Positions 49,532-58,734 of a stretch of 64,000 nucleotides of DNA are shown here, piece after piece. This DNA is from Thiocapsa bogorovii. Lineage in GTDB: Bacteria; Pseudomonadota; Gammaproteobacteria; Chromatiales; Chromatiaceae. The stretch covers positions 4,337,501-4,401,500 of the forward strand of contig NZ_CP089309.1 of assembly GCF_021228795.1 (NCBI RefSeq), in the 5' to 3' direction. Position 1 is the first letter of the stretch; every line of letters starts with the position of its first letter. Under the pieces are notes generated by a model. It did not search any database. It saw nothing but the letters and a program-made list of their open reading frames with translations, and was not told where the DNA came from. Position numbers and translations under genes: made by a program.

Positions 49532-51832
49532 ATGAATCTCGTCATCGTCGAATCTCCGGCTAAGGCCAAGACCATCAAGAAGTACCTCGGACCCGATTTC
49601 GAGGTGATCGCCTCCTATGGTCATGTCCGTGACCTGGTGCCCAAGGAGGGCGCGGTCGACACCGAGAACGGCTTCGCGATGAAATACCAGATCATCGATC
49701 GCAACGAGAAGCACGTCCAGGCGATCGCCAAGAAGCTCAAGGAGGCCGATGCACTCTATCTCGCGACCGATCCGGACCGCGAAGGCGAGGCCATCTCATG
49801 GCATCTTTACGAGCTGCTGAAGAGCCGCCGTCAGCTCGGCAAGCGACCGGTGTATCGGGTGGTCTTCAACGAGATCACCAAGCGGGCGGTGCAGGATGCG
49901 GTCGCCAATCCGCGCGAGCTGTCCTACGACCTGGTCAACGCCCAGCAGGCGCGACGCGCACTGGATTATCTGGTCGGATTCAATCTCTCGCCGCTGCTGT
50001 GGAAGAAGATCCGCCGGGGCCTCTCGGCAGGCCGCGTGCAGAGCCCGGCGTTGCGTCTGATCTGCGAGCGCGAGGACGAGATCGAGGCCTTCGTCACCCG
50101 CGAATATTGGTCGATCGAGGCCGATGCGGCCAAGGAGGCGCGGCGTTTCACCGCCAAGCTGGTCGAATTCGAAGGGGAGAAGGTCGAGCAGTTCAGCATC
50201 GTCGACGGGGAACGTGCCGCGACCGTGCACCGGACCCTCGAGCAGGCCGCCGGCGGCAAGCTCAAGGTCGACGAGGTCGAGCGTAAGCAGCGCAAGCGCA
50301 ACCCGGCACCGCCCTTCATCACCTCCACGCTCCAGCAGGAGGCCGCGCGCAAGCTCGGCTTCACGGCCCAGCGCACCATGCGCGTGGCCCAACAGCTCTA
50401 CGAGGGTGTGGATGTCGGCGGCGGGCCGATCGGTCTCATCACCTACATGCGCACCGACTCGGTGAATCTTGCCCAAGAGGCGTTGGACGAGATCCGCGCC
50501 TATGTCACGGAACGCTTCGGTTCGAATCATCTGCCCGAGCAACCGAGGTTCTACAAGACCAAGGCCAAGAACGCCCAGGAAGCCCACGAGGCGATTCGCC
50601 CCACCTCGGCCTATCAGGTCCCCAAAGAGATCCGCGCCCATCTCAGCGCGGATCAGTTCAAGCTCTACGAGCTGATCTGGAAGCGCACCCTGGCCTGTCA
50701 GATGGCCCATGCGCTGATCAACCAGGTCGCGATCACGCTGAGCGCCGGGGAGGGCAATCTCTTCCGCGCCACCGGCTCGACGGTCGCCGAGCCCGGCTTC
50801 ATGAGCGTCTATCTGGAAGGCCGCGACGATGCCAAGAGCGCCGACGACGACGAGGAGCGCATGCTCCCCGAGATGAAGGCCGGGGACCTGGTCGACCTGC
50901 TGGCCATCCGCCCCGAGCAGCATTTCACCGAGCCGCCGCCGCGCTACTCCGAGGCATCCCTGGTGAAGGCGCTGGAGGAATTCGGTATCGGCCGCCCCTC
51001 GACCTACGCCTCCATCATCTCGACGCTTCAGGATCGCGAGTATGTCGTTCTGGACGCCAAGCGTTTCCTGCCGACCGATGTCGGGCGCGTGGTGAATCGG
51101 TTCCTGACCGAGTATTTCACCTCCTACGTGGATTACGATTTCACCGCCCGTTTAGAGGACGACCTGGATGCGGTCTCGCGCGGGGAGGGCGAATGGGTCC
51201 CCTTGCTCGAGCAGTTCTGGAAACCCTTCAAGGAGCGTGTCGACCACACCGAGGCATCGGTCAAGCGCAGCGACGTCACCCAGGAGCGCATCGACGAGAC
51301 CTGCCCCAAATGCGGCGGCCAGTTGTCGATCCGGCTCGGACGCAACGGCCGTTTCATCGGCTGCACCAACTACCCCGACTGCGACTACACGCGCGACCTC
51401 AACCCCGACAAGGCCGAGGCGGATGCCCCCGAGCTGATCGAGGGCCGTACCTGCCCGCTCTGCAACTCCGCGCTCGAGATCAAGCGGGGGCGCTACGGCA
51501 AGTTTATCGGCTGCAGCGCCTACCCGACCTGCAAGCACATCGAGCCATTGGAGAAGCCCGAGGATACGGGTGTCACCTGTCCCAAGTGCACCAAGGGGAC
51601 GCTACAAAAGAAGAAATCCCGCAAGGGCAAGATCTTCTATTCCTGTTCGACCTATCCCAAGTGCGACTACGCCGTCTGGGACGAGCCCATCGCCGAGCCC
51701 TGCCCGAAGTGCGGCTGGGCGGTCTTGACGATCAAGACCACCAAGACCAAGGGTTCGTCGAAGGTGTGTCCGCAAAAGGAATGCGGTTTCCGCGAGGCGA
51801 TCGCGGAGGATCAGGCCGAAGACGCGGCCTAA
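49532..51832 (+). CDS. topA: DNA topoisomerase I
   Basis: 766 residues. Relaxes negative supercoils. TOPRIM domain at the N-terminus (MNLVIVESPAKAKTIKKYL, ATDPDREGEAISWHL); catalytic Tyr305 in GLITYMRTDS; cleavage domains through about 580; then a series of four-Cys zinc ribbons (CPKCGGQL..CTNYPDC, CPLCNSAL..CSAYPTC, CPKCTKGT..CSTYPKC and a fourth). The last ribbon reads CPKCGWAVL..CPQKECGF. Confidence 0.97.
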   Translation: MNLVIVESPAKAKTIKKYLGPDFEVIASYGHVRDLVPKEGAVDTENGFAMKYQIIDRNEKHVQAIAKKLKEADALYLATDPDREGEAISWHLYELLKSRRQLGKRPVYRVVFNEITKRAVQDAVANPRELSYDLVNAQQARRALDYLVGFNLSPLLWKKIRRGLSAGRVQSPALRLICEREDEIEAFVTREYWSIEADAAKEARRFTAKLVEFEGEKVEQFSIVDGERAATVHRTLEQAAGGKLKVDEVERKQRKRNPAPPFITSTLQQEAARKLGFTAQRTMRVAQQLYEGVDVGGGPIGLITYMRTDSVNLAQEALDEIRAYVTERFGSNHLPEQPRFYKTKAKNAQEAHEAIRPTSAYQVPKEIRAHLSADQFKLYELIWKRTLACQMAHALINQVAITLSAGEGNLFRATGSTVAEPGFMSVYLEGRDDAKSADDDEERMLPEMKAGDLVDLLAIRPEQHFTEPPPRYSEASLVKALEEFGIGRPSTYASIISTLQDREYVVLDAKRFLPTDVGRVVNRFLTEYFTSYVDYDFTARLEDDLDAVSRGEGEWVPLLEQFWKPFKERVDHTEASVKRSDVTQERIDETCPKCGGQLSIRLGRNGRFIGCTNYPDCDYTRDLNPDKAEADAPELIEGRTCPLCNSALEIKRGRYGKFIGCSAYPTCKHIEPLEKPEDTGVTCPKCTKGTLQKKKSRKGKIFYSCSTYPKCDYAVWDEPIAEPCPKCGWAVLTIKTTKTKGSSKVCPQKECGFREAIAEDQAEDAA

Positions 51833-51835
51833 TCG

Positions 51836-51926
51836 GGGTAGGTTGTGCCGAGCGGGAGCGAGGTACAACGATCGACGGCGCAGTGTCGTGCTTCCTGCCA
51901 TCAGCGCTCACGAGGGCGGCGAGTAC
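51836..51926. repeat. Degenerate member of the GTAGG...GCGAG repeat type
   Basis: GTAGGTTGTGCCGAGCGGGA...GGTACAAC has the same arrangement as the GTAGGGTGGAC family (complementary ends around a GAGCGNGAGCGA core) with a different stem. It begins 3 bp after the topA stop. Confidence 0.5.
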
Positions 51927-52054
51927 AGCGCAGCAGAGATGTCGGGACCATTCGTTGTCGTAATCGTAATCGACCGTCGATACGACAACGATCTCGAACG
52001 GTCGCGGAATCGCTACACGGCAACACTCACCACGACCCACCCACCACTCAACAC

Positions 52055-53041
52055 TCAGCCACCCGTCGCGGACATGAACCGGATGATCTTCTCCGGGCGC
52101 TCCTTGAACTCGTGGCGCTCGGGCTTCAACGCGATGGCGCTTCGCAGATGAGCGATCAGATCGGGATCCGCGATCCCGGCGCGCAGCAGGGGCCGCAGCG
52201 CGTAGCTGTTCTCTTGGCCCAGACACAGATAGAGGGTGCCGTCGACGGTCAGGCGCACCCGGTTGCAGGTCTCGCAGAAGTGCTGCGAGATCGGGGTGAT
52301 GAAGCCGATCCGGGTCTCGGTCGCGCCGACCCGGTAATAGCGTGCTGGACCGCCGCCCGGCAGGATGTCGGGGATCAGCTCGAAGCGCTGCTCGAGACGC
52401 CGCCGCACCGTCTGCAGATCCATGTATTGATCCTGAGCCCCGCGGCCGGTCGCGCCCATCGGCATGGTCTCGATCAGACGCAGCGTGAAGCCGTTATCCG
52501 CACAGTAGCCGAGGATATCCTCGATCTCCTCGTCGTTCACCCCGCGCATCACGACCGTATTCACGCGGATCGGTGCGAAGCCGACCGCGCGCGCCGCCGC
52601 AATCCCTCGCAGCACCTTGTCGAGATCCCCTCCCGTGACCTCCTTGAAGACCTCCGGACGCAGGCTGTCCAAGCTGACGTTGAGGCGGCGCACGCCGGCG
52701 CGATACAGCGGCTCGGCCAGGACATCCATGCGGGTACAGTTGCTCGAGATGGAGAGATCCTCGAGGCCGGGCAGGGCGGAGATCCGTTCGGCGAGGTCCG
52801 GTAGGTCCTTCCGCACCAAGGGCTCGCCGCCGGTGATGCGGACATGTCGGACCCCGAGCGCCGTGAAGGCCCCGACCACCCGAGCGATCTCCTCGAAGGT
52901 GAGCCAGTGCGCCGGCTCCTCGAATCCCTTGAATCCCTTCGGCAGACAATAGCCGCAACGCAGATCGCAGCGGTCGGTCACGGACAGGCGAAGATAGGCG
53001 ATACGTCGGCCGAACGGGTCGGTCAGGGTCTGCTCGTTCAT
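52055..53041 (-). CDS. moaA: GTP 3',8-cyclase MoaA
   Basis: 328 residues. First step of molybdenum cofactor synthesis. Radical-SAM cluster motif CDLRCGYC in VTDRCDLRCGYCLPKGF; C-terminal cluster CETCNRVRL with a further Cys in TLYLCLG; the C-terminus is SATGG, with the conserved GG. ATG at 53041. It converges with topA; the other moa genes are not in the window. Confidence 0.97.
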   Translation of the reverse strand: MNEQTLTDPFGRRIAYLRLSVTDRCDLRCGYCLPKGFKGFEEPAHWLTFEEIARVVGAFTALGVRHVRITGGEPLVRKDLPDLAERISALPGLEDLSISSNCTRMDVLAEPLYRAGVRRLNVSLDSLRPEVFKEVTGGDLDKVLRGIAAARAVGFAPIRVNTVVMRGVNDEEIEDILGYCADNGFTLRLIETMPMGATGRGAQDQYMDLQTVRRRLEQRFELIPDILPGGGPARYYRVGATETRIGFITPISQHFCETCNRVRLTVDGTLYLCLGQENSYALRPLLRAGIADPDLIAHLRSAIALKPERHEFKERPEKIIRFMSATGG

Positions 53042-53143
53042 GCGATGTGATCCGATGGATGCTGGAGAAGGCCCCGAGGTTCATCGCCCGGGCGTGGCGA
53101 ACGTAAACGCAAACCGAACGCCTCGGCGCGTGTCGCCGACCTG

Positions 53144-53653
53144 TTATCGGGCCTCCGAACCGGCACGGCTTCCGAACAGGGCCAGTGCGCCCGCACCGAG
53201 ACAGAGGGCAAAGCCGATCAAGGCCCAGTTCGCCAGCGACAGTCCTAGAATCAGGGCGCCTTCGTCCTCGCAAAAGCCCGTCGCCATGAAAAGGGTCGGC
53301 GCCTGTTGGCCGAGCCACTCGACCCACCGCTCGATCAGTCCGGGCGTGCCGGCCACACAGGACACACTCCCCGAGGGCTGCAGCTGCAGCCAGCTCTGGT
53401 AGGCCGCAACACCGATCCCCGTGGCCGAGACCGGCAGCGTCACGATGCCGAGCAGGCGCCCGAGCATCCCTGCTCCCGCGAGCCCGGCGCCGACCGCGAG
53501 CACCGTCAGCACCATGAACAGCAAGCGCTGGAAGATGCACAGATGACAGGGGGCCAACGCGAGCCAGTCGGTCAAGACGAAGCTCGACGCGACCGCAAGG
53601 GCGCAGCCGCCGGCCACCAGGCCCCAAAGCAGGCGACGGGACGGGCTCGTCAT
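53144..53653 (-). CDS. dsbB: Disulfide bond formation protein DsbB
   Basis: 169 residues, four membrane helices. Reoxidises DsbA and passes electrons to quinone. The first redox pair is CHLC in LAPCHLCIFQRL; the second pair is Cys in SVSCVAGT and in ATGFCEDEG. The conserved QR follows the first pair. The ATG at 53653 gives MTSPSRRLLWG; the open frame continues upstream without homology. Confidence 0.94.
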   Translation of the reverse strand: MTSPSRRLLWGLVAGGCALAVASSFVLTDWLALAPCHLCIFQRLLFMVLTVLAVGAGLAGAGMLGRLLGIVTLPVSATGIGVAAYQSWLQLQPSGSVSCVAGTPGLIERWVEWLGQQAPTLFMATGFCEDEGALILGLSLANWALIGFALCLGAGALALFGSRAGSEAR

Positions 53654-53687
53654 TCCGAGGCCTCCCGGGCGAGGCAAGGGCATGACG

Positions 53688-53924
53688 TCATCGACTGAAC
53701 CATCCCTCGACCGTCTTGCGATCCGGAACCCCGCCGGCATGCACCACCTGACCGTCGATCACGACGCCCGGTGTCGACATGACCCCGTAGCCCATGATGC
53801 GGCCGAGATCCTCAACCTTCTCCAGGTCGATCTGGGCGCCCTGCGCCTTTGCGGCCTCTTCGACGACCTTGTAGGTGGCTTTGCAGTTGGCGCAGCCCGA
53901 TCCCAAGATCTTGACTTCTTTCAT
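53688..53924 (-). CDS. Thioredoxin-like small redox protein with CANC motif
   Basis: 78 residues of the thioredoxin-like, TM0996/redox-active-disulfide protein 2 type: MKEVKILGSGCANCKATYK with the CxxC motif Cys11-Cys14, and the cis-proline STPGVVIDGQ. These proteins commonly accompany DUF318 permeases, as here (the permease gene ends 60 bp upstream). The pair may handle a metal or metalloid or a thiol reaction; the substrate is unknown. Confidence 0.92.
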   Translation of the reverse strand: MKEVKILGSGCANCKATYKVVEEAAKAQGAQIDLEKVEDLGRIMGYGVMSTPGVVIDGQVVHAGGVPDRKTVEGWFSR

Positions 53925-53983
53925 ATCGGCTCTCGTGTCGGTTGGTCCCGATTCCGGGAATCATTCGAAGGAAGGGCTCCATT

Positions 53984-54940
53984 CTAAGCCAGCAGGTTGA
54001 ATCCGTAGCCGACCAGGATGAAGGCGATCGCCAGGACACCCGCATAGAGTGCCAGCCCGGGCCAGAGGATGACCTTGCGCAGGATGATCATCTCGGGCAG
54101 CGAGAGTGCCGCGATGCTCATCATGAAGGCCAGCGTGGTGCCGATCGCAACCCCCTTGCCCAGCATCGCCTCGGCGACCGGGATCACGCCCGTTGCGTTG
54201 GAGTAGAGCGGGATCCCGAGCAGGACGGCCCCCGGGACTGCCAGCCAATTCTCGGTACCGCCCAGGTGTTTGACCACCCAGTCCTCCGGGACATAGCCGT
54301 GGAAGAGTGCGCCCACGCCGATGCCGAGCAGCACCCATTTCCAGAGGCGCCGCAGGATCTCGCGGACCTCGCCCACGGCGTAGCGATGGCGCCCGGCCAA
54401 CGAGGTGTCCGGCTCGGGCATCTTCAGCTCGCCCATGTGGATCTGCCAGACATAGGGTTCGACCCAGCGCTCGGGCCGGAAGCGCTCCATGACCACGCCG
54501 CCGACATAGGCGACCGTCAAGCCGGCGGCGACATACATGAGGGTGAGCTCCCAGCCGAGGATCCCGAGCAGGATCACCACCGCGACCTCGTTGATCATCG
54601 GGCTGGCGATCAAAAAGGAGAAGGTCACCCCGAGCGGGATGCCGGCCTCGACGAAGCCGATGAAGAGCGGCACCGACGAGCAGGAGCAGAAGGGCGTGAC
54701 CGCACCCAGACCGACCGCGGTCGAGCGCGCCGCCCATGTGGGCTTGCCGCGCACATAGGCGCGGACCCGCTCGGGCGAGAGGAGCGCCCGAAAGAGCCCC
54801 ATGACATAGATGATGATGACCAGCATGAAGAAGATCTTCGCCGTGTCCATGACGAAGAAGTGCAGCGCGGCACCGAGATGGCTCGCCGGGTCGATGCCCA
54901 GCAGACGGTAGACGACGAGATCGCCGAGTGTTTCGAACAC
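53984..54940 (-). CDS. DUF318/ArsP-type permease
   Basis: 318 residues with eight or so membrane helices. The family hallmark TPFCSCSSVPLFIGFVEAG (about 80-98) carries three Cys/Ser positions typical of organoarsenical permease ArsP and YraQ-type permeases. A second block PMINEVAVVI follows. The start is GTG. With the CANC protein downstream it forms a two-gene cassette; transport substrate unknown. Confidence 0.92.
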   Translation of the reverse strand: MFETLGDLVVYRLLGIDPASHLGAALHFFVMDTAKIFFMLVIIIYVMGLFRALLSPERVRAYVRGKPTWAARSTAVGLGAVTPFCSCSSVPLFIGFVEAGIPLGVTFSFLIASPMINEVAVVILLGILGWELTLMYVAAGLTVAYVGGVVMERFRPERWVEPYVWQIHMGELKMPEPDTSLAGRHRYAVGEVREILRRLWKWVLLGIGVGALFHGYVPEDWVVKHLGGTENWLAVPGAVLLGIPLYSNATGVIPVAEAMLGKGVAIGTTLAFMMSIAALSLPEMIILRKVILWPGLALYAGVLAIAFILVGYGFNLLA

Positions 54941-54998
54941 CTGTGAGCGCCTCTTTGGAGTGGATCCTTGGCGCCTACTCTATACCATCGCCCGTCTA

Positions 54999-55577
54999 TC
55001 AGAGCTCACCGGCCGCACCGCCCTCCATGATCGCCCGGATGGTGTCGCGGACCTTCAGCGAGGACGCCTTGAGATCTTCCGGAAGCTCGCGACCGCCGTG
55101 GATCATCATGTCCAGGTTCATGCTGTAGAGCGTGAGGCGGCCCGCCTTGTCTTCGACCAAGGCGATGCGACAGGGCATGAAGCCGCTGTATTCATTGCGA
55201 TACTCGAGCATCTGCCGACCGACCCGGGCATCGCAGAAGGAGAGAAAGTTGACGTAGCGGTAGGGCTCGCCCGTGATCGCCTCGATCTGCTTGTAGAAGG
55301 GCGATTCGCCGACAAAGAGCAGGTTGCGCGAGACCGCGATGCTTTTCATGGACGCGATCACGTCGTCCGGGCTCAGGCCGTCCTCGACCGGGATCGCCCA
55401 CATCATGGCCACACCGGGATCCCCGCTCGTGAGCAGGCGCGAGGCGAACTCGCCGTAGACGCCCGGGAAATCCGGGTCGAATTCGTCGAGGATCGGGGCG
55501 ACCCGCCAATAGAGGACGCCGATGCCGACAATGGTCAAGAAGCCGATGACGGCCAGCAGGTTGCGAACGATCTTCAA
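54999..55577 (-). CDS. DUF302 domain protein, membrane-anchored
   Basis: 192 residues: an N-terminal helix (LLAVIGFLTIVGIGVLYW) and a DUF302 domain (about 60-180), with DDVIASMKSIAVSRNLLFVGE and FLSFCDARVG. DUF302 is a small alpha-beta domain of unknown function often near redox or sulfur genes. The start chosen is TTG at 55577, preceded by GGGGGA; an ATG 21 codons upstream is possible. Confidence 0.88.
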   Translation of the reverse strand: MKIVRNLLAVIGFLTIVGIGVLYWRVAPILDEFDPDFPGVYGEFASRLLTSGDPGVAMMWAIPVEDGLSPDDVIASMKSIAVSRNLLFVGESPFYKQIEAITGEPYRYVNFLSFCDARVGRQMLEYRNEYSGFMPCRIALVEDKAGRLTLYSMNLDMMIHGGRELPEDLKASSLKVRDTIRAIMEGGAAGEL

Positions 55578-55791
55578 TGATAATCCCCCGTGGTGTCGCG
55601 GCGCGGTTGCGCACGCCGTTGAGGCAGGGCTCGGAAACAAGCGTTGCGGCGCGCTCGAGCGCGTTGCGCACGAGAGGCGTCTTCCCTAGTCGCGGGGGCC
55701 ACTTTCGTCCGACGCGCCACTCGCGGATTGTACCCATCCCTCGTGTGTCGAGCGACGCCGCGATCCGCCTGCTGTTCGGTCCAAGGCGACG

Positions 55792-56547
55792 TCAGCTGGG
55801 CACGGGGAACGCGTTGGCTTGGGTCTGCCCCCGCTCACCCGATGGGGCTTCGAGTACGAAGGTCGCCAAGCGATCCAGCGAGGGGATCAGGATGGTCCGC
55901 CGCTCGATCTCGACGAGACCGCGATGGGCCAGCTCATGCAGCTCCCGCGAGAAGGTCTCGGCACTGATGTTGAGGTTGGAGGCGATCAACGCCTTGGCCG
56001 CCGGCAGGACCACGACCGCGTGATCGTTCGTCTCTGCGCTGCAGCGGCCCTGTTTCAGCAGGAAGTCGGCCAGCCTCTGACGGGCGCTCATCAGGCAGCA
56101 GGCTTCCAGGTCGTGGACGAGCCGATGGACGTCCCCGGCGACCAGCTTGAGCATGACAGCTGCGACCTCGGGCCACTCGGCGATGGCCGTGTGGATGCGC
56201 TCGCGACCCACGACGAGGATCCGGCTATCGCAGATCGACTCGGCGAAGACCGGGCAAGGCTCGTCCAGCAGAATGGCCGCGACCCCGAAGACGCGGCCGG
56301 GTTGAAGGATGTCCAGCACCCGCTCGGTTCCCAGCGGCGAGAGCGCGGCGAGCTTGATCCGCCCCTCCAGCAGACACTGAAATCCGCTCGGGCGGCTGCC
56401 CTTCTCGCAGATCATCTGACCCCGTGTCGCCACGCGCAGTTGACTGCCGCCGGCAATGAAGCCGGCCGGTTCGTCGTCGAGTGCGGCAAATGCGGGGATG
56501 TCGCGCAGGTGAGGCAGGAAATTGAAGGCGCGGTCGATGTCGTTCAT
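55792..56547 (-). CDS. Crp/Fnr-family regulator, Dnr/FNR-like without N-terminal Cys cluster
   Basis: 251 residues. Cyclic-nucleotide-binding fold (about 20-140), a long dimer helix and a winged helix-turn-helix (LIASNLNISAETFSRELHEL). The N-terminus has no Fe-S cysteine cluster, so it does not use FNR-type oxygen sensing; Dnr-type proteins sense NO through heme. The signal is not shown by the sequence. The start is either a GTG (56550) or the adjacent ATG (56547). It is divergent from narX, so it may control it. Confidence 0.92.
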   Translation of the reverse strand: MNDIDRAFNFLPHLRDIPAFAALDDEPAGFIAGGSQLRVATRGQMICEKGSRPSGFQCLLEGRIKLAALSPLGTERVLDILQPGRVFGVAAILLDEPCPVFAESICDSRILVVGRERIHTAIAEWPEVAAVMLKLVAGDVHRLVHDLEACCLMSARQRLADFLLKQGRCSAETNDHAVVVLPAAKALIASNLNISAETFSRELHELAHRGLVEIERRTILIPSLDRLATFVLEAPSGERGQTQANAFPVPS

Positions 56548-56766
56548 CACTGAAGTCTATCGAGCGATGGATTGACGACAAGGCGAGGAACGACCGAGGA
56601 GATTACCGGGAAATACCTCCTGAGCGGTAGGGGTGGTAGAGTATCAAGCTCTTGAGAAGCCTCGTCGTTGTTCGATCCGAGGGCAGGTGTCGTCGGACTC
56701 GAGTCGGCCGCGATTCTTTGGAGGTATCCCCTTTCGCGGCGGCTGCGACCGGGCTCGAATGCGGGG

Positions 56767-58734
56767 ATGATCGATATGAGCTCTCTTCTGCCGCGTTCGT
56801 TTCACCGCTCGATCCTGCTCAGCGTAGGTCTGTTGATGACGGTCATCGTCGTTCTGGCGATCCTCAGCATGCTGATCAGCGGCAGCGTGGGCCGGGCGAC
56901 ACAAGGGCTCGCCGCGGCCGTAAACCAGGCGGGCTCGCTGCGGATGCAGTCTTACCGCATCGGGATGGCGCTGGCCGACGCGCGCGTCCCGGCCGATGTG
57001 CGTGCGGATCGGGTTGCGGCATTGGCCGAGGAGCTCGAGCAGCGTCTTGCCAGTCCACGCCTCGTCGACATCATCCCGCGGCGTGCCGGCGCGGAGATCC
57101 GCGCCGGCTACGAGCGTATCCGTGCGGATTGGGACGCACGGATACGCCCTCAGGTGTCGGCGGACATCGAGCGGCTGCGTGCGCTGGATCGGGGCACCTC
57201 CCCGGATCCTCCGACAATGGCCTACCTGGCCGATGTCGACGGCTTCGTCGAGCAGATCGACGCACTCGTCGGGGAGCTGGAGCGGGTCACGGAGGCGCGC
57301 TTGGCCGTGCTCCGGGTTGTCCAGGGGGTCGCTTTGTTCCTCACGGTGACCGTGGTGCTCGTGACCATGGTCCTGGTCGTCGGGCGGGTGATCCAACCGC
57401 TCGCGGAGCTCTTGGAATGCGCCGATCGGTCGCGGCGCGGGGATTTCTCCCGCCGCACCCGATTCACCGGCAGCGACGAGCTGGGTCGGTTGGGCGAGGC
57501 CATGAACGGGATGGCCGCGGACCTGTCGCGACTTTACACGGATCTAGAGGGTCGGGTCGCCGAGAAGACCCGTGATCTCGAGCGCTCCAACCAAACACTG
57601 GAGCTGCTCTACGGCATAGGTCAGGCGCTGCACGAGTCGCCGATCTCCACGCCCATGTTCGAGCGCGTTCTGCAGGAGATCCGAGTGAAGCTGCGACTCC
57701 GGGCCGTCACCCTCTGCTTGGACGAAGCCCCGGATCTGTACCCAGATCTCGGCCCCCATCGAAAGGGCCAGGGCGCCTGCGTGACCGCAAGAGCCGAGGG
57801 CGAGCAGGGCTTCGCCTGCTCGAGCGCCGGCTGCTCGGTCTGTCGCCAAGCCGAGCCCTATCATCCGTTGCTGCGTGCGCTCGGGCGAGCCGACCGTCGG
57901 CCCCCCGTCTCCTTCGCCGTGGCGGATCAGGATCGGCCCTTCGGCGTACTGATCGTGGAGTTGGATCGCGATCAGGCCCTGCCGCCGTGGCAAGGACGGC
58001 TCTTGGCCTCGCTCGCGGCACTGATCGGTACCGCGCTCAGCCTGCATCGGCGGCTGCGCGACGGTCGGCGTCTCGCGCTGTTCGAGGAGCGCGGCGTCAT
58101 CGCGCGCGAGCTGCACGACTCTTTGGCTCAGTCACTCTCCTATCTCAAGATCCAGGCGGCTCGACTGGATGCACTCCTCGTCGCGGGCGCCCCGCCCGAG
58201 CGCTCGCGTGCCGTCCTTGCAGAGCTGCGCGAGGGCGTCAACAACGCCTACCGTCAGTTGCGCGAGCTCCTGACCACCTTTCGGCTCAAGATGGATGAGC
58301 GCGGGCTTAATGCCGCGCTGGAGGCGACGGTGGGCGAGTACCGCGAGCGCGGGACCACCGAGATTCGCCTGGACAATCGGCTCCCCGCCGTGATGCTGAG
58401 CCCCAACGAGGAGATCCATGTGCTGCAGATTGTCCGCGAGGCCCTGTCGAACGTCATCCGTCACGCCGGGGCGTCCCAAGCCTTGCTGCGCCTCTCGGTC
58501 GGTGGCGCCGGGATCCGGGTCACCCTGGACGACGACGGCCGAGGCATCGATCCTCACGCCGTCCCGCGCGGTCACTATGGCCTGAGCATCATGCGGGAGC
58601 GTGCCGCCGGCCTCGGCGGCGACATCGAGATCGCGCCCGGCCCGCACGGAGGGACACGCGTGCAGCTGACCTTCCCGCTGCGGCGAGCTCGAGACATCGA
58701 CGCCGACGTGATCGACGTGGTGCGGGCATCATGA
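56767..58734 (+). CDS. narX: NarX-type nitrate/nitrite sensor kinase
   Basis: 655 residues. Two helices (about 11-33 and 180-205) flank a periplasmic domain containing the P-box NQAGSLRMQSYRI (about 52-64), the nitrate-binding motif of NarX/NarQ. HAMP follows; a central Cys-rich module (CVTARAEGEQGFACSSAGCS with CRQ after) as in NarX; HisKA_3 with RELHDSLAQSLSYLKIQ (His450) and HATPase_c. It phosphorylates NarL. Start at 56767 or 56776 cannot be separated. Its stop overlaps the narL start as ATGA. Confidence 0.95.
   Translation: MIDMSSLLPRSFHRSILLSVGLLMTVIVVLAILSMLISGSVGRATQGLAAAVNQAGSLRMQSYRIGMALADARVPADVRADRVAALAEELEQRLASPRLVDIIPRRAGAEIRAGYERIRADWDARIRPQVSADIERLRALDRGTSPDPPTMAYLADVDGFVEQIDALVGELERVTEARLAVLRVVQGVALFLTVTVVLVTMVLVVGRVIQPLAELLECADRSRRGDFSRRTRFTGSDELGRLGEAMNGMAADLSRLYTDLEGRVAEKTRDLERSNQTLELLYGIGQALHESPISTPMFERVLQEIRVKLRLRAVTLCLDEAPDLYPDLGPHRKGQGACVTARAEGEQGFACSSAGCSVCRQAEPYHPLLRALGRADRRPPVSFAVADQDRPFGVLIVELDRDQALPPWQGRLLASLAALIGTALSLHRRLRDGRRLALFEERGVIARELHDSLAQSLSYLKIQAARLDALLVAGAPPERSRAVLAELREGVNNAYRQLRELLTTFRLKMDERGLNAALEATVGEYRERGTTEIRLDNRLPAVMLSPNEEIHVLQIVREALSNVIRHAGASQALLRLSVGGAGIRVTLDDDGRGIDPHAVPRGHYGLSIMRERAAGLGGDIEIAPGPHGGTRVQLTFPLRRARDIDADVIDVVRAS

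Noticed and set aside
56551-56766. Fnr/Dnr box between the Crp/Fnr gene and narX
   Set aside because: ATCAA-N4-TTGAG is present but the half-sites are in the opposite order to TTGAT-N4-ATCAA.
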